A stretch of 64,000 nucleotides of DNA, taken from Papaver somniferum. Taxonomy: Eukaryota > Streptophyta > Magnoliopsida > Ranunculales > Papaveraceae. Below the pieces are notes generated by a model. That model was not told where the DNA came from, did no database searches, and was given only the letters and a program-made list of their open reading frames with translations. Below are positions 10,261 to 22,813 of the stretch, piece by piece. The stretch covers positions 136,742,777 to 136,806,776 of the forward strand of contig NC_039361.1 in assembly GCF_003573695.1 (NCBI RefSeq), read 5' to 3'. The position numbers and the translations under genes are program-made. How positions within the stretch are numbered: the stretch's first letter is position 1; every line of letters begins with the position of its first letter.

Positions 10261-12567
10261 TGAAAACGTGGGGATACCAAAATACACCACCAACTTTTTT
10301 CTGAGGCAACCTGTATGAAAAAACTAAACTACAATTCTGAGAGTTCAACTTAATGAATCTCAATCAACGAGTAATATTTAGATTTATATCTCTTTCTCTC
10401 ACAGTCAGGAGTTTATAGAGACAAGTTCGTGAACCTGATTTACGTATGAGAGTTCTTGGACGATTCCAAGTATCAATATCCAAGAATCAATCAAGTCGTA
10501 TCCAACAAACAAGGATGGATATATCTACTTTGATTGATTTACGTACAACCTGTGATATTTGAATTATAAAGATAAACAATATAATGCAGATTAGAAATAA
10601 CACAGACATCAGAAGTTTTGTTAACGAGGAAACCGCAAATGCAGAAAAACCCGGGGACCTAGTCCAGATTGAACACCAAACTGTATTAAACCGCTACAAA
10701 CACTAGCATACTACCAATTAACTTCAATGTAGGTGAAACCGAATTAAACCCTCACAATAATTCAGTTACAATTGCGCTCCTTATCTCTTGAATCCCAGCA
10801 GGACTCCGCACAATTGATTCCCTCAGCTGACGTCCTTGACAACATAAGATTTGCTTCAACTCAATTGAAGACTTTAAACCAATCTGCCTCCCACAGAGCC
10901 TATATGTGTGATTTCCTTTTTGATCGTAGATTAAGATGAGACTGGAAATCAATAGCAATAAACGAAGTCTAGCTAACCCCAAAATCTGGACTTATGCTTC
11001 CCGAAAAGAAGCCTAGATTCTTATTCACCTCACAAGTATTAAACATGTGGAATTACAAAGTCTGGAACGAAGAGAACTTTGCGATTTCTATCTATCTTGT
11101 TTGAGTGAGTAGCTCAACAATCAAACAAGATCAGGATACACGCATTATCAAGATAAAAGATAGTTGGACATGGATTCACGAATCTGTAGGTGAAGTATTT
11201 TAGTCGTTAAACCCTATAAGGGTTTTAGGGAGAGGACACACAAAGAATAGTGTCAGGGTTCAAAAATCCCAGTTGCTTGAGGTTCTCCATTATATAGACT
11301 TTGAAAATACAGGTTGCTTTAGGTTAAAGCTAAGATAGCATTGGATACAAGCAAACAATATCCAACGTTAGATGAATTTTTGAAATGGGATTAACATACC
11401 GATATATACGCTCTTGTTAGGATGAATCGTAACCAAACCGTGTATAAAGACATTGTTCATGGACGGTTAGCAAAAACTAGCTGATTAAACCATAAGATTA
11501 ATCAATTTAATATAACACTTAATACTTTAAGTTTGAGTCACAAAAATAGGTTTTAATGTGACCAATCATGTCTATATAGTGTTTTTAGAGATTTATTCAA
11601 ACGCTAATTATCTCACAGAAATAATTTTATGTGCATCTGAAAATATTCGATAGGGCAAGTACTTGTACTCTACCTTGTTCGTGATTATTTTTGTCATGGT
11701 ACATGTACCGGGCATGCGTGTACCCTTAATAAAAAAATAAGTTACGGATCTTACAGAACTTTTTCGGTTTGCGTATCGGGTATGAATACCACTCCGGTTT
11801 CAAAAACCAACAATTCTTTTTCAGTATGCATACTAGGTGTGCCTACTATTCCAGGTTCATAAGTTCACAGACATTTTGTGGAATGGATACCGGGTAAGCG
11901 TACCACTAAGTCGTTGTCGAACTATAGCTACGAAGGTACGTGTACTAGATACATGTACTACGACTCCGGACCTATAACAGTTTTCTCGGTTTGTGAAACT
12001 GGTATACATACTTTCCTGTATCCAGATTTACAGTAGTTATATATTTATCTCTAAATCAATTCAAAACATTCCCAAGTAACATCAATGTCACATATCATTG
12101 TTCCAGGCTATTTTCGATTGATAATCTTGAATCCCAATTTAGATTCTGAATAATAAATAGTTCTTGACCGAAATTCATCAAGTATGAACAAATGTTCATT
12201 ATGCTGAGGCATATATATTTAGAGAACTAATTACTAAGATAAACTTGACTCGAAATTCTTGATATGCTTGTAATAGTCTAATTAGTCATCCGGCATCGTC
12301 TCATAGATAGAAGGATGAATATTACTTGAGAAATATGTGGTTTAGTCTTCACTTACCTTTTGTTGAAGAATTTCTCCAAAAACTTCGGTTGATTTTCGAC
12401 TTCAAACGGTAGGACACAGTGATGTCCGGTTCTCAAATACACATCTATCGTAATCTGAGACTTGACTAACTGTAGACTACAAATCAAGATATAGTTTTGA
12501 TCAACTAAATTTGACAACAAGCTTGGTATAAAAACACTTGTGAGTTCGACCGTGATATGTTCTAACA
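10261..12567 (-). repeat. 3' LTR of the copia element (2.3 kb)
   Basis: On the minus strand it starts TGTTAGAACATATCACGG (12567) and ends CCCCACGTTTTCA (10261), so it is bounded by TG and CA. It contains the conserved block at 10621-10676 (AACGAGGAAACCGCAAATGC). The segment 11732-12567 is repeated directly at 15135-15956, which identifies the partner LTR. Confidence 0.8.
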
Positions 12568-12582
12568 ATCTCCCCCTTTGTC
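12568..12582 (-). other. Polypurine tract of the copia element
   Basis: The minus strand reads GACAAAGGGGGAGAT immediately before the TG of the 3' LTR. A purine run at this exact place primes plus-strand DNA synthesis in LTR retrotransposons and fixes the element's orientation as minus. Confidence 0.75.
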
Positions 12583-12627
12583 AATTTTGGTGACAAAACT
12601 ATCAATACATATGGATTGCAAAATAAA

Positions 12628-12884
12628 GGAACATTATTTAAATACCCCTCAAAATTCGCCCCATAAAATATACCCTTATTCAATTTTTAAAAACACCCCT
12701 ACCTTCTGAAAGTGGAAGCAACTATCACAAGTTGCTTCCAGAAGTAGACGCAACTTTATACAAGTTGCTTCCAAAAAGTGGAAGCAACTTTCTTAAGTTG
12801 ACTCCAAAAAAGTTGCTTCCAGAAGTAATCCCTCGGGGGTATTTGTGTAAGATCAATAAAAATGGAGGGTATTTATAATATTTC
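12628..12884. mobile_element. MITE with internal GAAGCAACT/AGTTGCTTC hairpins
   Basis: The left end GGAACATTATTTAAATACCC is inverted at the right end (GGGTATTTATAATATTTCC). Flanks CAAAATAAA and CAAAAATAAA may be a 9-bp TSD with one indel. The interior 12705-12835 is almost wholly alternating copies of GGAAGCAACT and AGTTGCTTCC, able to fold into several hairpins. There is no coding capacity. It is nested in the copia element at 10261-15956. Confidence 0.6.
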
Positions 12885-14745
12885 CACAAAAATAAAGCTT
12901 CAAAAACTCTTTGAATCCATCATGCTTGAATTCTTCGTCACTTCAAGTTGCAATTATTCTGAACGTGCTCAACTCAACATCGTTGTTGTTGAAGATCCGT
13001 AGCGATAACAACTTTTCAAAAAAAATTATTCTCAATTATCGTTGTACAAAAACATGGTATTATTATCTTCTCCAAAATACAATTCTATCACAACTTTGAA
13101 GGTAAGAAAATCATGGGATCGTAATGAATTCAACCAAAAGATGCTTCAAGATTTAAAGGAATTACATATCAACTTTATTTATATGATATCACAGAGTATG
13201 GAATACCTAGCTCTCATCTAGGAGATTTAAGATATAAGTAATCCCTTTAAATTCCACAACAACACACCCCACAAAGATATAGCAATTAAGCACAAGTTCA
13301 TTTAAGAACTCTCCCCCATTTGGTGTCATTCCCAAGAGAACAACATGAGTGACCTTACTTTTGTAAAAAATGAGGATTTTGTCGGAAATTAACAAATCAC
13401 ATGGATTTGTATCCTGAACATCAGTATAAGTTAATCTCAACGCCAGTTACGAACAAAGAGATAATTTTAATCGGTATGCCTGTACATAAGAAAATCTTAC
13501 GGAGTGTATAGTGTAGTAATAACACAGAAATATGATCACAAGTAGATCAATACTGCGAAAATTCTCAAAAAGTTTATTCTATATTTAGTGTATAAAAACT
13601 TAATAGATTTAACTTTTGAGCATATGTGAGATATTAGTTCAACTTACCAAACAATAAAGAGCACATATATCTCATAAGATTTTGAGCAATATACAAGAAT
13701 ATCCATGAGGATCAAGTATTCCGATCATCTTATCTAGGATATAAACTTGTAAAGAACATACAAGTTGATTTTCTCCTAAAGAGAAGAATCAATCTTTTAC
13801 GCTTGTATTTATACCAATAATGGCTATAAAAAGCGTATAAAAAAGATTTCCTTGACAAAGAAAAAAATACAAAGTCCCAGAGGTACGCGTACCACTGCCC
13901 ATTCTTGAACTTTCTTATTTTGAATTCACCAAAAACAACAAGTCATCAGCACTGTTTATTTCTTTAAACCCGGACATTTAAGAATCTTAAACACAAATCA
14001 AGTTAGGTAGACATGAACAATACACAAGATACATGGATCATTAGCCGCATTGGTTTGTTTATTATAAGTACTTCACCTACGATCCATTATCTCTTATCTA
14101 ATGGTGAATGATGTACACGGAATCATAAGTGCATAGAAGACAAATATGACGATCACTACGGATTATTGTCATAAACATTTAGAAAAAATATTATAAACCT
14201 CTTCGCATGGAATCATCTCTTAGGAGCATTAGGTTCAACAAGTTAGAGATAAAAAAAATTGTCTCTCGAAACAGTGGGTATTGAACTTCAAGTATATATT
14301 TAAACAATCAATCAAAATGATACTCGGGTTTCCACCAAATCACTTAGTGAGAAAAATTAATAAGAGTACAAAAAAAAACACGTTTTTGATATCTACAGAT
14401 CATGGCATCAAGCATATAATAATGAAATCGTAAAACTTGATTAAGTTTATAGACATACTTTTTAGGAGAATCTAATCACGAATCCTACGACTTTACCAAA
14501 TATTCAATATCTTACCCAACATGACATGTGCGCCCTAATTCTTTTGCTTTCCTCACCGTATTCAACAGGGCTTCTTGGTGAGGATGCACTTTCAACACAA
14601 CCAAGTTGTGTTGGGGTGAACAATGTCTTGCTCACCACAGGTGATTGAAACAAACTTTTCCGTATCTATGGATTTTTCACCATCTATAGTTTTTGGCTTA
14701 TTTCGTTTTTTCTTCCACCAATTCTTGTGTTTCACTTTTGTTTTA

Positions 14746-15118
14746 TCATGAAAGAGAAATTTTAGATCCATTTATATCTAAATCCATATTTCCCAAGAAA
14801 TTCTTAACTTCTAAAATCATGGATTTTGCCTTTTCCATAGTCATGAAATTTTCTGGGAGATCGTTCTTTTTGACACTCAATGCATTATTGACTTTCTTTG
14901 GTACCCACCTTTGAGTGCGTTTAGGAACAATTGGAACCTTCTTCCCATTACTCTCTTCAATATTTCTCGGAAGAGAATTCGATTGACTATCCTTTTTCTA
15001 GTTAGTTTTTCTCCAATTGGGAGCATCGGATCTTGTCTTCGTCTTTACAAAGTTATCCTTTTGATAATCATTACGATTGTGAAAAGGCTTCGTATGACGT
15101 TTATAGGAAAATCCTGGG
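14746..15118 (-). pseudogene. Copia gag C-terminal remnant
   Basis: The minus strand encodes a continuous stretch broken by one TAG, with APNWRK followed by PRN and VPIVPKRTQRWVPKK. This arrangement matches the region between the gag zinc knuckle and protease of plant copia polyproteins. The zinc knuckle has been lost upstream, where the truncated 5' LTR begins. The frame ends at TGA (14746-14748) after a low-homology tail. It supports the minus orientation of the element. Confidence 0.5.
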
Positions 15119-15134
15119 CTTATAACACCACTAA

Positions 15135-15956
15135 AGACAAAAATAAGTTCCGGATCTTATAGAATTTTTCCGGTTTGTGTACCGGGTATGGATACCACAC
15201 CGGTTTCAAAACTAACAGTTCTTTTTCGGTATGCATACTAGGTATGCATACCATTCTAGGTTCACGAGTTCACGGACTTTTTGTGGTATGGATATTGGGT
15301 ATGCATACTACTAAGTCGCTGCCAAACTATAGTTATGCCGGTACTGTACTGCGGCTCCAGACCTATAACAGTCTTCCCAGTTTGTGAAACTGGTATGCGT
15401 ACTTTCCTGTATCTAAATTTACAGTAGTTCTATATTTCTCTCTAAATCAATTTGAAACATTCTCAAATAAGTTCAATAACACATATCAATGTTCAGGCTA
15501 TTTTCGATTGATAATATTGAATCACGATTTAGATTCTGAATAATAAATTGTTCTTAATTGAAATTCATCAAGTATGAACAAATGTTCATTAAGCTTAGTC
15601 ATATATATTTCGAGAACTAATTACCAAGATAAACTTGACTCAAAATTCTTGATATGCTTGTGATAGTTTAATTAGTCATGCGAATCGTCTTATAGATTGA
15701 AGGATGAATATAACTTGTGAAATAGGTGGTTCAGTCTTCACTTACCTTTTGTTGAAGAAGTTCTCCAAAATCTTCGGTTGATCTTCGACTTCGAACAGTA
15801 GAACACAGCGATGTCCGATTCTCAACTACACGTCTATCCTAATCCGAAACTTGACTAATTGTAGACTAGAAATCAAGATATAGTTTTGATCAACTAAATT
15901 TGACAACAAGATTGATATAACAACACTTGTAAGTTCGACCGAGCAATGCTCTAACA
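15135..15956 (-). repeat. 5' LTR of the copia element, truncated
   Basis: It is a direct repeat of 11732-12567, about 85 percent similar by eye, including the terminus ending GCAATGCTCTAACA. About 1.5 kb of the LTR's 3' portion and the adjoining primer-binding site are missing. Confidence 0.75.
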
Positions 15957-15961
15957 TAATA

Positions 15962-16305
15962 TGCACCGATTCTAGGTGTTTTTTGTGAATTTAAACATCA
16001 ACCCTGAATCGGTCTACAAGTGCATGGACATCCACTGGGTTAAATTTTGTCAATAAATAAATAAAAAATAATCATGTCTTGATAATGAATTAACTTAGTT
16101 TATTTCACGGTTAACCTGACTAAACATCTATTAATCACCCGAATTAACACTAATTAATCAGGGGTAAATCCATTAAAGAAAATAATTGGCTAAGTTTTTC
16201 ATTTTAGTTCAAAATGTATTATTTTGTCATGTAGTGATAGGTCCAAACTAGCCAAGATTCATATTAGACCGTCCACTTAAAAATATAATTTTTTTATTGA
16301 TTCTA
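15962..16305. other. No recognisable gene
   Basis: This is the AT-rich right flank of the copia insertion. No ORF, repeat or motif stands out. Confidence 0.4.
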
Positions 16306-19173
16306 TGTTAGAGCATAGCTCGGTTGAACCCACCAAGCGTTGGTATGTCAATTTTGGTTGTCATATTTTAGTGAACCAAAACTCATTTAAAGAGTCGCTT
16401 GATTATATACTAGAGTCAACTTCGTATATGTTAGCTTGAAAGTATTAGGATATGAGACATTGCAAGTACTACATGAAGACTTGAAGAATGTGAAGAAGTA
16501 CGTAGCTACAACGACAACATCATCCTTCCATTTGAGGTTAGTAATATTTGACTTGAAATGTTTCATTCCCTAACGTATCTTTCAAGTCGTGCATATTGAA
16601 AACATAACTGCAAAGCTATGAATGATTATACTCTAGTTATACGTAGTATTAAGGAATACAATACGAAGTATAACGCTTATCTTTTGAACTTCGTATATAA
16701 GATATCGACATAATCGTTTGAATGCTATTGTGATTATGTATGGGTATAAGGTGAAGATTTCATCATAGGAAACAATGTTTTACATTAGTTTAATGAAAGT
16801 AAATTCATGAACTTGTTTTGTGAATCGGAAGGGAAATCTCTAGGCTTATTGGTATTGTTATTCATTGCATATCTTTTGAACTACCAATATGTTTGATTAG
16901 TATAACCGCTCATGACTTGCTTATGTTCTTGGTAAAACTATTCACAAGGCCTTATTTTTGTATTGGTATGAATTTTATTAATGAAACCAATCTTAAGTAA
17001 TCACCTGAGATGGTATGATTGATTTAGTGTTATGAGTATGACCAACTCTAGGCAAGGGGGAGCCGATCCTAGTAAGAGGCGCAACCGATCACAAGAGGGT
17101 AATAGATCCTTGTAAGAGGTGCAATAAGTTTCTAGATATTGGGAACCGATCCTATGAACATGTACAACACGTTTTTAGACATTGGGATCCGATCCCATGG
17201 ATATGTGCAACAAATACAAGTTAGATACCATATATATGTGGGAACCGATCCTAGTACCTAGTCAACCAAGTTTTGGTAACTAGCGTGACTATTTCTAGTA
17301 CCCACATGGAGGTAGAACCGAAACTTGTTTTGGTAGAACCGTTGAACCCATGTTTGGTGATTTGATAGGATAATCAATCACATAGTTCTTGGAAGTCAGA
17401 TGAACCAATTCTAAACTTGTTTAGAAGTGTGGAAAATCGATTCCAAGATTATAAGTATGAAAGAGGACTTACAAAGTAAAGATGTCGACATACTTTGAAC
17501 ATGTGCGATAACGCTTATCTTTTACTGTTCAAAGATATTCCTTAATAGCTAAAGGAGAATCCCAAGTCGAAAATAAATTGAGAATCTTTTAATTAAGGTT
17601 TTTAATTTTATATTTGGAAAATAAAAATTAGTAATGTCCATTTACTAGTCGGAGATTTGCTGAAAATTAGTAATGTATATTTACTATTGATTGCATTTCC
17701 AGGAATTATGGAAACCGAATTTGGAAATATATTGCATATCTTGAGAATATTTTCGGTTTTGGAAATTCCTTGATATCCAAACTTCCTTGGTCTATAAATA
17801 TATCAAAGTTTGCATTTCGAGCAAACTAATCTTCAGAGCCAGCAAAATTACCTAGTTGTGTTGTTTCTGGTGGAGCCGCCTATTCAGAGAGGTTAGTAAC
17901 CTAATTAGGTGAAATCTCTTACGGCCGATCGGTTTAAAGACTTCTTTGGGATTGAGAAGCTCTATTAATACCGTTGGTGGGAAACTAGATAATTGCGACT
18001 TATTATTAGTTTTCGATTGATTTGATTTACTAACGGTTGTTGAAATTTGATTGCACCTAGTTTGTTTATGCTTGTGAATCTTCTCTTCTGATATAAGATT
18101 CAGTCAAACTATATCGAAGTTTCGACGGGGATCTTTAGACTGTTTGTAGATCTAAATACGTCTTGTGATAATCATTGTTAACAGACTCCATTCTGTGTGT
18201 GATTGATCACAAGAGATTCCATTTGATTGTGTGCAGGTGTTTATTGAAGATCTAAGAAGATTTGAAGATGAAGAAGATTTCTGATTTGGGTTCATAATAT
18301 TTGGTGTGCGCAATACTTGTTTCGGGTAAAGAGGATCCAACTATAATCGATTTATCCTTGTGGTAGATTAGATTGATTAGTTGAGTAGATCGGCATCAAT
18401 ACAATTCTTTGTGATTCAAAGTATTGATTGAAAAATCTTGACAATTACTTTGGTAGTTGTTATTATATAGATCTAAGGACCTGACAAAGGAGTTTATTGG
18501 GATAAACGGAAGAGCCTTTTGTCGAACTCATATCACTTGGTTGAAAAGAGTTGTTACCGAACATATTTGTTGTTCCTTTACTGTTTGTAATACGAACCAA
18601 AGGAATTGTTCCAAGTACGTGACTTACTACAAGTCGGAGGCGTGGGAATACATATGGAACTAGGCTAATTATAGGTTTACTTGCTTGCTTTCAACTATAC
18701 GAAGTTGGTTTAGATTTTGTATAACGGCTTAATCATGAGAGTATTCAATTCTGGACAAGGTCCCGGGGTTTTTCTGCATTTGCGGTTTCCTCGTTAACAA
18801 AATCTTGTTGTGCCATTTACTTTTAATTTCCGCATTATAATTGTTTTATTATAATTAAAGTAAATTGCACTTTGTACGTTAACAGGGTACTTGATATTGA
18901 TCCCATTGGTTTTGGTTATTTCCATACCTTTTATCAAGTGATCACTTTGTTGTTGTATTGTATTGATTCCATATCCATAGACAATCACACAAAGTGTATT
19001 GGTTTTCTCCACTTGCCTTTGATATTTAATTCACGAGTTAGGCCAGTTCGGACTAACCCTATATCAAGTGGATATTGTGTTGAAATTTTCCTTGAGTGAT
19101 CACCAATAGGTTTATATATAGGTTATGATAAAAAAAAAATATTGTGGTGTATTTGGGTACCCTCATCTTTTCA
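16306..19173 (+). repeat. Long LTR, second subfamily (plus orientation)
   Basis: It starts TGTTAGAGCATAGCTCGG and ends GGTACCCTCATCTTTTCA, bounded by TG and CA. The conserved block lies at 18743-18799 in plus orientation (TTTGCGGTTTCCTCGTTAAC). It matches, inverted, the outer LTR at 57108-61785. The 5-bp flanks (TTCTA, GCTCA) differ, so it may be a recombinant between two insertions or have lost its TSD. No PPT precedes it and no internal region follows. The segment 17040-17280 contains an array of short CCGATCCTAG words. Confidence 0.65.
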
Positions 19174-19581
19174 GCTCATGACTTCACAAAAAGAGTTAAC
19201 CACTCACTTTCTAAGGCCGGTTCTTATGGGCCTGGATAACCCACACTTTTGCCACTTTTGCACCCACTATAGAGATGGCTAACTGGCAAATTTGCCACTT
19301 AGCCAGGCCAGATCAAGTTTCTGAGTGGTCGAGTCTCGACCGCTCGGTCAAGATTACATCGTTCGGTGTTGTTTAGACCGACAATGGTTTATATTCGGCC
19401 GGCTGGTCTAGTCTTCGTCGCCACCTAGAATCTGATCTGACGGCCATAAATCTCCCCCCTATAAATACCAAATTCCTCTTCCATTTTAACTTGGACCTTC
19501 TCTTCTCTTCACATTTGTTAATCTAAAACAAATTTCATCATCCAACTCTTTGATTCACTCGTAGTGTAGTTCTTTTTTTAA

Positions 19582-20460
19582 TATGTCTCAATCTAATTCT
19601 CAGTTAACTAAAAGCAAGAAGATTCTCAGCCGAAGATGAATGCATTTTCAGAAGCTATGTGTTCTTTACACAAGATAGTGTCCATGGTGGTCAACAACAA
19701 TCTACCAAGTTGTGGGATAACATATTTGCTAAATTTCTTGATGAAACTATGAACATCAACAATGGTGATATAAATGGATTGTCCGGTCGCTTCGTTGTAA
19801 TCAACGCCCAAGTTTCCTTGTATGTTGCTGCTATAATGTAAGATGCTCGTGCTCGAGCGAGCGGTCTTGTCGATGTTGATGTCGAACGAAAGTGTCTAAA
19901 TGATTGGCACTACAAACATGGGAAAAAACATTGGTTATGAAAATTGTTATCATATTTTGAAAGTGTTGCCCAAATATAATCCAGAATTGTTAGCAAACAT
20001 GCAAAATGTACCTGCATGTTCACCATACACTTCTTCAGCTTCAACGCAAGTTTCACAACCATCTCAAATATCTCATCTCCCTCCGGAGAATCCATTTTCT
20101 TCACCAAAAACCACAACAAACAACAATTCCAACTTGAATGTCAATTCTGCGCTTAAAAGAAAATTATTAGGAAGAAACGCTGCAAGAGCAGCGAGAAAAT
20201 CTGCCCAAGAAGGAGAAGCAAGTGAAGGTTGTTTGGATACTTTAATAGATCATCAGAAGACCGTAGAAAAACAAAGAGCAGTAGACCAACATCTTTTTAC
20301 TAGGGAGATGAAAAAACATCGACAAACTCAAGAAAAAATTGTTTCAGACTATGACAAGAATAAGATTCTAAATGAAAACACCTCAACAATGACCCCCAGA
20401 CAATTGATGGTATGGGAGATGGATATGGACAAGTTAGCAGAGGAGTTGAAAGAAAAATGA
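19582..20460 (+). pseudogene. Harbinger ORF1 (SANT-type DNA-binding partner), degenerate
   Basis: ATG 19582 starts the leader MSQSNSQLTKSK; a frameshift near 19620 leads into RFSAEDECIFRSYV, the SANT signature seen also at 111 and 1467. A TAA at 19840 and a further shift near 19910 break the central part, where GYENCYHILK corresponds to the usual Gly-Lys-x-Phe ... Cys-Trp region. The last 186 codons (19900-20460) are open and contain a Ser/Thr-rich linker, then LLGRNAARAARKS, the basic motif typical of this family, and a charged coiled-coil-like C-terminus with MTPRQLMVWEMD. ORF1 proteins pair with the Harbinger transposase to bind the TIRs and enter the nucleus. This copy cannot make the full protein. 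Confidence 0.65.
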
Positions 20461-20759
20461 AACAAGAGAAATTTGGAAAAACAAGTTGGAGGTGAAGCTG
20501 AAGATGGGGATGATAAATACCACGATGAAGTAGGCCACTTAATTAATTAATGTATCAACTTTAATTTTAATGAAGATGCAGTAGTTCGGTTATGATGAAT
20601 GAAATTATTCTAGTTTTTCATTACATTAAAACTTTGTAGTAGTTTTTTCATTACATTAAAACTTAAACTTGACAACATCCATTAAAACTAAATTTAAGAC
20701 TAAAACTAAACTTAAGCCTAACATCCCATACGAGTTCTTAGAAACTCCTTAAGAATTTG

Positions 20760-21112
20760 GTAATGCCCTTCGTATTCAAAATTTTTTTCTTTTCATCTTC
20801 GCCACTCGTCTCGAGTTCATATTCCAAATTCAGCATTGGTGTCACCTCTAAGAAAATATCGATTGACAGTCCTTCTCATAGTTATAAAATCCACAAAATC
20901 TTTTTTGATAGTCATGAATCGGCAAAACAAAGTAGCTCGATCCCGGTTATGAGGATTACCTGTATCTGTGCAGAAGGCGTCATGAATTTTACCCAAATTA
21001 CTCATACAGGGTAAACCATTCATTTTTCATTCTTCACCTCTCTTCGGGTAGTATATTACATAATTTCTACGAAGAGATAAATTTTCATCTTCAGTAAATC
21101 TAGGATTATCCA
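20760..21112 (-). pseudogene. Second ORF1 remnant, antisense to the first
   Basis: On the minus strand ATG 21112 begins MDNPRFTEDENLSLRRNYV, again the SANT opening. After one stop and a small shift it continues with DAFCTDTGNPHNRDRATLFC, matching the TGNPENRDARGLYLC segment of the 1467 copy. After 20817 only short broken pieces remain, so the middle and C-terminus are lost. The element therefore carries two ORF1 genes of opposite orientation; this one is co-directional with the transposase. Confidence 0.55.
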
Positions 21113-21459
21113 TAAATTACCCAGAAAGTAGAGAAGTTTATAAGTGAATGTGTGGTTTTGAAACGGATGAAATGGTGTGATTTTGAAATGGATGAAGTGG
21201 TATGTATTTATAAGGATTGTTGGCGATTGAGTCTAGTCGCTACTTCTAATGAAAACCGTAAGAAAAATTAAACGTAAACAACTTCAAAACAAAACTACGA
21301 AACAAACAATTAAACTTAAACGACTTCAAAACAAAACTATGAAACAAACAATTAAACTTAAACAACTAAACTGACTACGTTATTCAATTCGTCCCCCATC
21401 TATTCCAAACTCATCCCACATATTCGCTCTGAGATCTTTCCTTAACCTGTTATACAGAG

Positions 21460-22220
21460 TTATTTCTCAATATGACTAGTCATTTGCACATAATTCCTTG
21501 CAGGTGATCCTCTTGCTGGTTGAATCTCAGCTTCATGGTTAGTCCAATTCTTATTACGACGGGTTTCCTGAATTACCATGTTATGCATAATGATGCAAGT
21601 CAGCATAGTCTTATGCATTTCACGAGCACTTATACCACGATAACGCCCACAAATGATGGCGAGCTTCCGCTTCAGAATTTCAAAAGCCCGTTCCACATCC
21701 TTTTTCAGTTCCATTTGTCTACTATTGAAATACGAGTATGAACGACCCATTTCACCGGCAGGTAGCTGACGCTAACATTGAACTAAAGTTGACCATATCC
21801 TGGAATCCTTAAGGCCGAAGTAACCTTTTGTTCAGGGATATGACCTCTAATATTCAGTGCATCATACTAATAATTAAATTGAGGTTTTACCTGACAAAGC
21901 TCACCAATAATATTTAGCACCAAATGTCGGGGCATGCAGAACCGTCCTTGGAAATTTTCATCAGAGAACACAAAGTCGGGAAGAAAATAATCGTGGATCA
22001 GCTTCTCGTGCCATTCATCCCGACCCCCGTACGTATATCTTCTTGCAACGCCTGGATCTCTAGGTATATGGCCCGATGAATACAGATGCATCAAATTGTT
22101 GGTTAGTTCTCTATCTTCATCTGACTCATCATCAATTTGTTGCAACTCCTGGACGAATATTCGTTGTTGTTCTTCAAATCGATCCATATGAATACGCACC
22201 TCTTCGTCAGAAGAATCCAT
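21460..22220 (-). pseudogene. PIF/Harbinger transposase, catalytic core deleted
   Basis: The family is DDE_Tnp_4 / plant transposon protein, which cuts and joins the TIRs. The likely start is ATG 22220 (MDSSDEEVRIHMDRFEEQQ). The N-terminal helix-turn-helix region is recognisable (HEKLIHDYF, then FQGRFCMPRHL). After stops at about 21865 the frame resumes with NIRGHIPEQKVTSALR, then jumps directly to the C-terminal FSN/S-RQMELKKDVERAF and IIMHNMVIQ segments (ORF 21460-21750). Roughly 130-150 residues between, which should hold the first two catalytic Asp residues, are absent. The usual length is about 400 residues; about 240 remain. It is certainly inactive. Confidence 0.75.
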
Positions 22221-22438
22221 TGATTTGAAACTAAAAATTAAACAGAGCATTAAATGTACAAAAGAGTAGGATGATAGAGTTAATGAAACAATGAATTGTT
22301 GAGGAGTAATCAAATTGAATTGAATGGGGTGAATTTATAGGGAAACATGGGGGGAAATAACTGTTACTTCATTATCTAATAAGCGACAAATTCTACACCG
22401 ACCGGTTTTACGAAGACCACTAGCAGTCTAGACTGCAC

Positions 22439-22813
22439 TGTTGATACATGAAAATTATTACCCCTTAGCAGAATTAGAGAGCCCCCTAAAGGGGTGCCGA
22501 ATCCAACATGAATAAAGGGGATTTGGGGATTAAGGCACAAGTCCACTAAGAAGTGTCCATGAGGAGAAAATGAGAATGAGGGAATTAAGGGAAAAGAAGG
22601 AGGTTGTATTAGAGAAGGAGTGACATTAGTGGTAATTAAGGAGGTTTACGATATGTGTCATGATATCATAAAAGGAAGAGTTTTTGGAAAAATCTATAAA
22701 AGGAGGTCCATAGTACAACAGAAAGCAAGTTCTCTTTCATACCATTCCTAAAAAGTGTAGTCATTTGGTGTAGTTAGGACGGATAGGACCAAAATCATAT
22801 TCACCCCTCAACA
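22439..22813 (+). repeat. Solo LTR (375 bp) nested in the Harbinger element
   Basis: It starts TGTTGATACATG, ends CCCCTCAACA, and is flanked by a perfect 5-bp TSD, TGCAC (22434-22438 and 22814-22818). A TATAAAAGGAGG box at about 22696 gives plus orientation. It lies between the transposase start and the right TIR, so it inserted after the Harbinger element formed. Confidence 0.8.

Larger units (their letters stand above)
10261..15956 (-). mobile_element. Ty1/copia-like retrotransposon with internal deletions
   Basis: TAATA flanks both ends (10256-10260 and 15957-15961), a perfect 5-bp TSD. In the minus direction the order is: a 5' LTR beginning TGTTAGAGCATTGCTCGG at 15956 (truncated), a gag remnant, degenerate internal DNA, a polypurine tract, and a 3' LTR from 12567 to 10261. 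The region of the primer-binding site, protease, integrase, RT and RNase H is gone. The LTR and PPT layout (AAAGGGGGAGAT then TGTTAG) is typical of plant copia elements. The 12885-14745 interior has no ORF I can assign. A MITE is inserted at 12628-12884. Confidence 0.8.

Noticed and set aside
9879..10304. 141-codon plus-strand ORF
   Set aside because: It spans from the end of one LTR into the next insertion with no domain, so it is a chance open frame.
14693..15162. Two plus-strand ORFs in the copia interior
   Set aside because: They are antisense to the gag remnant, and the element's PPT and LTR layout show minus orientation.
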